10,325 nucleotides of DNA from Phoronis ovalis. Lineage: Eukaryota > Phoronida > Phoronidae. A program made the position numbers and the translations under genes. The stretch spans positions 1-10,325 of the forward strand of contig JAOXYB010017531.1 of assembly GCA_028565635.1 (NCBI GenBank), read 5' to 3'. Of this stretch, positions 8,001-10,325 are shown piece by piece. Positions within the stretch are counted from its first letter, which is position 1; each line of letters begins with the position of its first letter. The notes under the pieces are model-generated. The model had not been told where the DNA came from. It was given only the letters and a program-made list of their open reading frames with translations, and did no database searches.

Positions 8001-9139
8001 AAGCTGGCGTTATATGATGGAATTAAAGGAAGTGTACTCCAATTATACTGTACTGTATTACATAAAAATTACTAAAATGAACGATCATAACGACAAATAG
8101 GGTAGGCATTTAGTTCGAATCTTTTTTGCTATTTTGTGCTGTAACACAACGTTCTTACAGTAAACAAATATGGTACAAAATATCTTCAATGATTTTGTGT
8201 TAATTACAGTAACGTTGAGGACATCGATCTGTTTACTGGTGGTATGTCAGAGATACGATTGAGAGGTGCACAGATTGGACCAACTTTTGGTTGTTTATTG
8301 GCAAGACAATTCGATGTTCTAAAGCGAGGGGATCGTTTTTATTTCGAAAACGATCCAAGAAATGATAACGGTATTCCAGTGCAAGGTTTCACTGAAGGTA
8401 ATTTCAGAACTCTTTTCACAACCAATACATTTTTAAACACTTGATATTGTTAATTACTTGTCATTAATACTGTTTGGCTACTCGCGTTTTGAAATAGGAC
8501 AAAATTTATAAATAATTTTTTTTTGAAATGCAACTATCAGCATGGCTTACTTCATTCTTAATCGGTTTCGATATAGAACTGTTTGGGTTTTTTTCAGCGG
8601 AATTGCGAGAAGTACGCAAAATGACAATATCACGTGCGCTTTGCAACAATGTCCCTGTTAACAACATACAGCCAGATGCTTTTCGCACAAATACAGCTTC
8701 AGGGTAAGTGTATCATTAACGTTATTCAAAGTAAACAAAATGAGTATTTTTTCTTGTATATTTTTTCATTTCAATTCTGATAAACTATACGGGGTTACAG
8801 TAGAAACAAATTAACTTTCGCTTCATGCTCACGTGGCAAGTATCTAGAATAATATTGTATAGTTATGTTATTTACGAGATTATTTCAATTCATTATCCTG
8901 ATCTTGAACCGTATAATAATTAAGGTATGCATGTCAGTCTTTTTTAAAAACGACAAACAGTTTCAATAGTTTGTTTCAATTAGCTTTTTTTTTCTTTCAG
9001 TAATAGACGAGTGCCATGTTCTGAAATTCCGCAGCCCGACCTGTCGGTGTTCAATTCTAGAAGGGCTTTCCTCCAGAGCATAGACGGAATTGGTGAAGGG
9101 GAGGAGGAAGAGGAGGAGGAAGAGGAGGATGACAAATAG
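1855..9139 (+). CDS. Secreted animal haem peroxidase, 16 coding exons, 803 aa
   Basis: This gene encodes a secreted haem peroxidase that uses H2O2 to oxidise halides, phenols or tyrosines outside the cell. Joining 16 segments at GT-AG borders gives one open frame of 803 residues. Domains in order are a signal peptide (1-27), an acidic stretch (28-35), a prodomain-like part with cysteines 148, 154, 160, 163 and 180, the An_peroxidase domain (about 171-745) and a poly-Glu tail (792-800). Visible active-site residues are Gln252, Asp255, distal His256 and Asp257; calcium loop Thr351, Tyr353, Asp355 and Ser357; Arg421 and Glu424; proximal His525 in YRMGH; and Asn612 in [14 protein letters not shown]. 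Myeloperoxidase's third haem link is absent (Phe425 in place of Met). There are no Ig, LRR, VWC or transmembrane segments, so this is not peroxidasin or Duox. It resembles the stand-alone invertebrate peroxidases (peroxinectin, chorion or shell-matrix type). The substrate cannot be told from sequence. The first exon is the least certain part. Confidence 0.93.
1938..1961 (+). repeat. (GAT)n microsatellite encoding poly-Asp
   Basis: Six GAT codons followed by GAA GAG encode Asp28-Glu35, directly after the signal peptide. The repeat is in frame, so length changes would alter only the number of acidic residues. Confidence 0.85.
2075..2582 (+). other. Intron 1 (phase 1)
   Basis: 508 bp, from donor GTACGT to acceptor TGTTTACAG. 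Mostly AT-rich, with one GC-richer patch (about 2395-2455) that includes the inverted pair TCTCGTC/GACGAGA (2423-2429 and 2443-2449). No coding or RNA gene is seen. Confidence 0.85.
2583..2718 (+). CDS. Peroxidase exon 2: prodomain
   Basis: This exon encodes residues 74 (split) to 118, starting after the acceptor CTGTTTACAG and ending in phase 2 before GTAAAA. The segment [14 protein letters not shown] leads into an Ala/Tyr/Arg-rich helix-like stretch, [20 protein letters not shown]. Invertebrate peroxidases often carry a helical pro-region of this type before the catalytic domain, and it is poorly conserved. The phases match exons 1 and 3 without a stop, which supports the call even though no motif is diagnostic. 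Confidence 0.85.
2719..3179 (+). other. Intron 2 (phase 2)
   Basis: 461 bp, from GTAAAA to TTGTAG. It contains an 11-bp inverted repeat at 2868-2899. The minus-strand frame at 2711-3028 has no recognisable protein motif. Confidence 0.85.
2868..2899. repeat. Hairpin-forming inverted repeat in intron 2
   Basis: Arms TTTGTAACGAC (2868-2878) and GTTGTTACAAA (2889-2899) pair over 11 bp with one G-T position, around a 10-nt loop. It could be a fragment of a small inverted-repeat element or a chance hairpin. Confidence 0.5.
3180..3439 (+). CDS. Peroxidase exon 3: cysteine cluster and domain start
   Basis: This exon encodes residues 119 (split) to 205. It starts after TCTTTGTAG and ends in phase 1 before GTAAAT. 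It holds a C-x5-C-x5-C-x2-C cluster (148, 154, 160, 163), then [10 protein letters not shown] (173-182) and [11 protein letters not shown] (195-205). The latter two are the usual opening of the peroxidase domain (family form: YRT-DG-CNN, then RLLPP-YEDG). Sequons are seen at Asn121, Asn167 and Asn188. Confidence 0.93.
3673..3852 (+). CDS. Peroxidase exon 4: distal haem site
   Basis: This exon encodes residues 206 (split) to 265, from the acceptor TTTTTGTAG to the donor GTAAGT, phase 1. It carries [12 protein letters not shown] and then [12 protein letters not shown] (248-259), the distal-side signature. By analogy with myeloperoxidase, Gln252 is the halide-site Gln91, Asp255 the haem-ester Asp94, His256 the catalytic distal His95, and Asp257 the calcium ligand Asp96. 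Ser251 replaces the usual Gly of WGQ. Confidence 0.96.
3853..4221 (+). other. Intron 4 (phase 1)
   Basis: 369 bp, from GTAAGT to CACTTTAG. AT-rich, with nothing recognisable inside. Its acceptor has a short pyrimidine tract. Confidence 0.85.
4222..4339 (+). CDS. Peroxidase exon 5: CC pair and acidic insertion
   Basis: This exon encodes residues 266 (split) to 304. It starts after AATCACTTTAG, a short acceptor tract, and ends in phase 2 before GTAAGT. After [14 protein letters not shown] comes an acidic, helix-like stretch (about 283-303: [19 protein letters not shown]). This makes the gap between the distal His motif and CFP about 20 residues longer than I recall in mammalian members. Splice phases on both sides fit exactly. 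Confidence 0.9.
4576..4685 (+). CDS. Peroxidase exon 6: CFPI...CMNFVRS block
   Basis: This exon encodes residues 305 (split) to 341. The acceptor is a strong pyrimidine tract ending TTTTACAG; the donor is GTAAGT, phase 1. It holds [14 protein letters not shown] (308-321) and [15 protein letters not shown] (325-339). This matches the family's conserved CFPI-P-DP...C-FVRS block, and the cysteines probably form disulfides. Confidence 0.95.
4686..5058 (+). other. Intron 6 (phase 1)
   Basis: 373 bp, from GTAAGT to TTCATTCCAG. A competing acceptor-like CATTAACAG lies about 50 bp upstream. The family alignment and phase favour the downstream site. No gene is seen inside. Confidence 0.85.
5059..5160 (+). 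CDS. Peroxidase exon 7: calcium-binding loop
   Basis: This exon encodes residues 342 (split) to 375, from the acceptor TTCATTCCAG to the weaker donor GTATGA, phase 1. It carries [20 protein letters not shown] (344-363). Thr351, Tyr353, Asp355 and Ser357 line up with the calcium loop of myeloperoxidase (Thr168, Phe170, Asp172, Ser174), and VYGSS is nearly invariant in the family. Confidence 0.95.
5161..5506 (+). other. Intron 7 (phase 1)
   Basis: 346 bp, from GTATGA to ACATTTAG. The donor is non-ideal and is followed closely by G runs (GGGG, GGGGG), a feature known to help recognition of weak donors in some animals. Read-through would add 24 residues and then stop at 5232-5234. Confidence 0.85.
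5507..5632 (+). CDS. Peroxidase exon 8: linker before catalytic Arg
   Basis: This exon encodes residues 376 (split) to 417, starting after TGTACATTTAG and ending in phase 1 before GTAAGT. The family pattern LLP (394-396), then two cysteines (405, 414), then FKAGD at the next exon join matches the usual LLP...C...CF-AGD run. The Gly/Ser/Thr-rich part (386-392) is variable in the family. Confidence 0.93.
5844..5979 (+). CDS. Peroxidase exon 9: catalytic Arg-Glu and WLREHNR
   Basis: This exon encodes residues 418 (split) to 462, from the acceptor TCATTGTAG to the donor GTACGT, phase 2. [16 protein letters not shown] is followed by [10 protein letters not shown] and [11 protein letters not shown]. 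Arg421 and Glu424 correspond to the catalytic Arg239 and haem-ester Glu242 of myeloperoxidase. Phe425 stands where myeloperoxidase has the sulfonium-forming Met243, so only the two ester-type haem links are predicted. Confidence 0.96.
6214..6345 (+). CDS. Peroxidase exon 10: [12 protein letters not shown] block
   Basis: This exon encodes residues 463 (split) to 506, from the acceptor TTATTTCTGTAG to the donor GTAAGA, phase 2. [21 protein letters not shown] is the family's conserved RRIV-A--Q-I-Y-EFLP-ILG helix pair. It is followed by the variable [16 protein letters not shown], which leads into the proximal helix. Confidence 0.95.
6597..6703 (+). CDS. Peroxidase exon 11: proximal haem His
   Basis: This exon encodes residues 507 (split) to 542, from the acceptor ACCTGTTACAG to the donor GTAAGT, phase 1. 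[21 protein letters not shown] contains the proximal ligand His525 (myeloperoxidase His336) and Arg522 (Arg333) in the conserved AxRxGHS motif. The order distal His to proximal His, 269 residues apart, is as expected for the family. Confidence 0.96.
6704..7260 (+). other. Intron 11 (phase 1)
   Basis: 557 bp, the longest intron, from GTAAGT to CTGTTACAG. It contains an 8-bp inverted repeat, TGATTCAA/TTGAATCA (about 7121-7154). It also holds a stop-free stretch at 6947-7219 that begins at a TTG and does not fit the phase of the neighbouring exons. No RNA gene is seen. Confidence 0.85.
7261..7400 (+). CDS. Peroxidase exon 12
   Basis: This exon encodes residues 543 (split) to 589, from the acceptor TTGTTCTGTTACAG to the donor GTGAGT. 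It ends in phase 0, the only phase-0 border in the gene. FFRPAAIYD followed by [17 protein letters not shown] matches the family's F--P--- and GL------D----TEE blocks between the proximal His and the Asn-containing motif. Confidence 0.94.
7401..7712 (+). other. Intron 12 (phase 0)
   Basis: 312 bp, from GTGAGT to ATGTTTCAG. AT-rich with TATA repeats. Nothing else is seen. Confidence 0.85.
7713..7924 (+). CDS. Peroxidase exon 13: [14 protein letters not shown] hallmark
   Basis: This exon encodes residues 590-659, from the acceptor ATGTTTCAG to the donor GTAAGT, phase 2. [19 protein letters not shown] (606-624) is the most recognisable signature of animal haem peroxidases. Asn612 corresponds to myeloperoxidase Asn421, which hydrogen-bonds the proximal His. 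A sequon occurs at Asn603. Confidence 0.97.
8210..8397 (+). CDS. Peroxidase exon 14: GGMSE and [12 protein letters not shown] blocks
   Basis: This exon encodes residues 660 (split) to 722, from the acceptor GTTAATTACAG to the donor GTAATT, phase 1. [14 protein letters not shown] (661-674), [12 protein letters not shown] (683-694) and [10 protein letters not shown] (698-707) all match conserved C-terminal peroxidase blocks. An RGD tripeptide occurs at 699-701, where the family usually has x-GDR. Confidence 0.96.
8598..8703 (+). CDS. Peroxidase exon 15: domain C-terminus
   Basis: This exon encodes residues 723 (split) to 757, from the acceptor GGTTTTTTTCAG to the donor GTAAGT, phase 2. [18 protein letters not shown] followed by IQPDAFR matches the family's QL-EIRK--LARL-CDN...IQP--F block, which ends the catalytic domain. 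Cys738 probably pairs within the domain. Confidence 0.95.
9001..9139 (+). CDS. Peroxidase exon 16: C-terminal tail and stop
   Basis: This exon encodes residues 758 (split) to 803, starting after a strong pyrimidine-rich acceptor (CTTTTTTTTTCTTTCAG). [15 protein letters not shown] (761-775) is the usual peroxidase end (RVPC--IP-LDLS-W). A non-family tail follows: nine consecutive Glu (792-800), two Asp and a final Lys, encoded by a GAG/GAA repeat. The stop is TAG at 9137-9139. Confidence 0.95.
9095..9133 (+). repeat. GAG/GAA purine tract encoding poly-Glu tail
   Basis: This imperfect GAG/GAA triplet repeat (codons 790-802, including one GGG) encodes a highly acidic C-terminus. The coding strand is almost purely purine here. 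The interrupted codon pattern suggests an old or selected repeat rather than a fresh expansion. Confidence 0.8.
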
Positions 9140-9608
9140 ACATTTGTGTTCCAATGTGTGGCTGATAACGCGTGTCAGATCTCTGATTTACACGTGTAAT
9201 GTATTTATTTCGTAATGTTACAGCATTTACAGAAATATTAAGAGACTATCAATAAGCAGCTTTTAATCTGAAGTGTATATGATATTGCTCTCCAGATCCA
9301 GGGACTCGAGTAAATGAGCACAGGTCTTCCTGTACGGGACAGGATAAATAATTCATGTACCTATCCATTTTATTGTAGATGCAACCTCCATCAACTCTTA
9401 AGTATGATTGAGCCTAATGACACATATGACCATGTCAATAATTAATGTTACCTTAGACCTTTAATGTGAGTTTCTAAGAAGGTTCTGAAAATCAGTATTA
9501 TAATTTGTTCCTACGATTTCATACCTCAATCAGTTGTTTCTAGTTTATTCATCTAGTTTCAATTCTAAAAATAGTGAAATTTTGAAAAGGGATAAAATGA
9601 TGCAGTGA

Positions 9609-9614
9609 AATAAA
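9609..9614 (+). terminator. Candidate poly(A) signal AATAAA (proximal)
   Basis: The first exact AATAAA after the stop codon, about 470 bp downstream of it. The downstream sequence is not clearly GT-rich. Confidence 0.35.
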
Positions 9615-9765
9615 AATGATGAATCCTAGTGCGAAATCCCGGAATATAAAATAAGTATCTTTGTGATGACATGGAGATATATTTATTATTCATATTTATT
9701 GAATAGAACACGGTTTGACGTATGCTATATACATGTATTTTAATTTGTTACTTTTATTATTTCTC

Positions 9766-9783
9766 AATAAATTATAAAATAAA
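9766..9783 (+). terminator. Candidate paired poly(A) signals AATAAA (distal)
   Basis: Two exact AATAAA hexamers at 9766-9771 and 9778-9783 lie 12 bp apart, followed by GTGGAGTCTTCT, which could serve as a GT-rich downstream element. This is the best candidate for the transcript end. Confidence 0.5.
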
Positions 9784-9795
9784 AAGTGGAGTCTT

Positions 9796-10325
9796 CTAAT
9801 GATTTATGCAGCCTTCGTATTCATGCTCAAAAACATAATGTCCCTTAGTGTGCGCAGTTATCGTAGGCTTTTTAAACTTACGTCTTCCGTGTCATTTCAT
9901 GTTGTCGTGATGAGAGAACTCATTTGATACGTACAGTGATAAAAAGGTTCTAAACGGAATGGAATAAAGATCTAGATTACACTGAATTATGTCGCCAGAT
10001 GTCCACATGTTATACAAATAGTTGTCAGGTAATCAGCAAGCGTGGGCCTAATATGATTTGGTAAAATTTAGAGTGTTGGGACGGGAACTTTAAAAAAATC
10101 AGAAATAATACTGGTTGCATTGTATCAATAGGACCATCATGCAAAGGGCGACCGTCAGACAGCATTCATTCATACCAGGCGATGTCTTTATATACGCCAT
10201 TTAAATGTTATAATTACGTTACCTATTCAGAATTGTAATATCATTCCGATCATAGTCAAGAGAACCATCAGGGCCAGCAGTACAGAAGGTAAGGACGTTG
10301 GACTAGTCACTACAAAATTTGCTTT
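9796..10325. other. Downstream intergenic region
   Basis: 530 bp with no ORF, RNA gene or repeat that I can support. A further AATAAA at 9963-9968 is probably chance. Confidence 0.6.

Larger units (their letters stand above)
9140..9795 (+). other. 3' UTR (end inferred)
   Basis: AT-rich sequence after the stop codon, with three AATAAA motifs. The 3' end is placed just past the 9766/9778 pair by inference. If the signal at 9609 is used, the UTR is about 170 bp shorter. Confidence 0.5.

Noticed and set aside
8963-9154. Minus-strand frame with a hydrophobic leucine run opposite exon 16
   Set aside because: The hydrophobic run is the complement of the GAG/GAA repeat that encodes poly-Glu, so it is a shadow.
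9963-9968. AATAAA as the end of the transcript
   Set aside because: About 180 bp beyond a better pair of signals, and with no downstream GT-rich stretch; probably chance in AT-rich DNA.
1-10325. Bacterial-type system (operon, CRISPR, phage or defence island)
   Set aside because: The whole coding signal is one spliced eukaryotic gene. There are no repeat-spacer arrays, ribosome binding sites or adjacent ORFs.

Overview
The window is eukaryotic nuclear DNA carrying one intron-rich, plus-strand gene. Sixteen coding segments with GT-AG borders and consistent phases join from an ATG at 1855 to a TAG at 9137-9139. The joined frame is 2,412 nt, or 803 residues, and encodes a secreted animal haem peroxidase (An_peroxidase family, the superfamily of myeloperoxidase, peroxidasin, peroxinectin and chorion peroxidases). 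Introns of 200-560 bp, AT-rich non-coding DNA and a prodomain-bearing secreted peroxidase suggest an invertebrate. A lophotrochozoan, possibly a mollusc, is my best guess, but nothing in the sequence fixes the species.

Layout: 1-1854 is AT-rich upstream DNA with no convincing gene. It holds a G-rich homopolymer tract at the very start, a perfect CRE-type palindrome (666-673), two further CRE-like half-variants (921-928, 1106-1113), a TATA-like box (797-804) and a diverged tandem duplication (about 869-1170). The exons are 1855-2074, 2583-2718, 3180-3439, 3673-3852, 4222-4339, 4576-4685, 5059-5160, 5507-5632, 5844-5979, 6214-6345, 6597-6703, 7261-7400, 7713-7924, 8210-8397, 8598-8703 and 9001-9139. 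The 3' UTR follows, with candidate poly(A) signals at 9609, 9766 and 9778. From about 9800 to 10325 I see nothing recognisable.

The predicted protein has a signal peptide (1-27), an Asp-rich stretch immediately after it (28-35), a prodomain-like region with a cysteine cluster (about 36-170), the peroxidase domain (about 171-745) and a poly-Glu C-terminal tail (792-802). Every main haem-site element is present: Gln252, Asp255, distal His256 and Asp257; the calcium loop Thr351-Ser357; the Arg421-x-x-Glu424 pair; the proximal His525; and its partner Asn612. The enzyme is therefore predicted to be active. The methionine that makes the third haem link in myeloperoxidase is Phe425 here.

I did not find a new multi-gene system. 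The points most worth checking are the two microsatellite-encoded acidic tails, an out-of-frame upstream ATG that overlaps the start codon, a lineage-like insertion encoded by exon 5, and an RGD tripeptide at a family-conserved GDR position.
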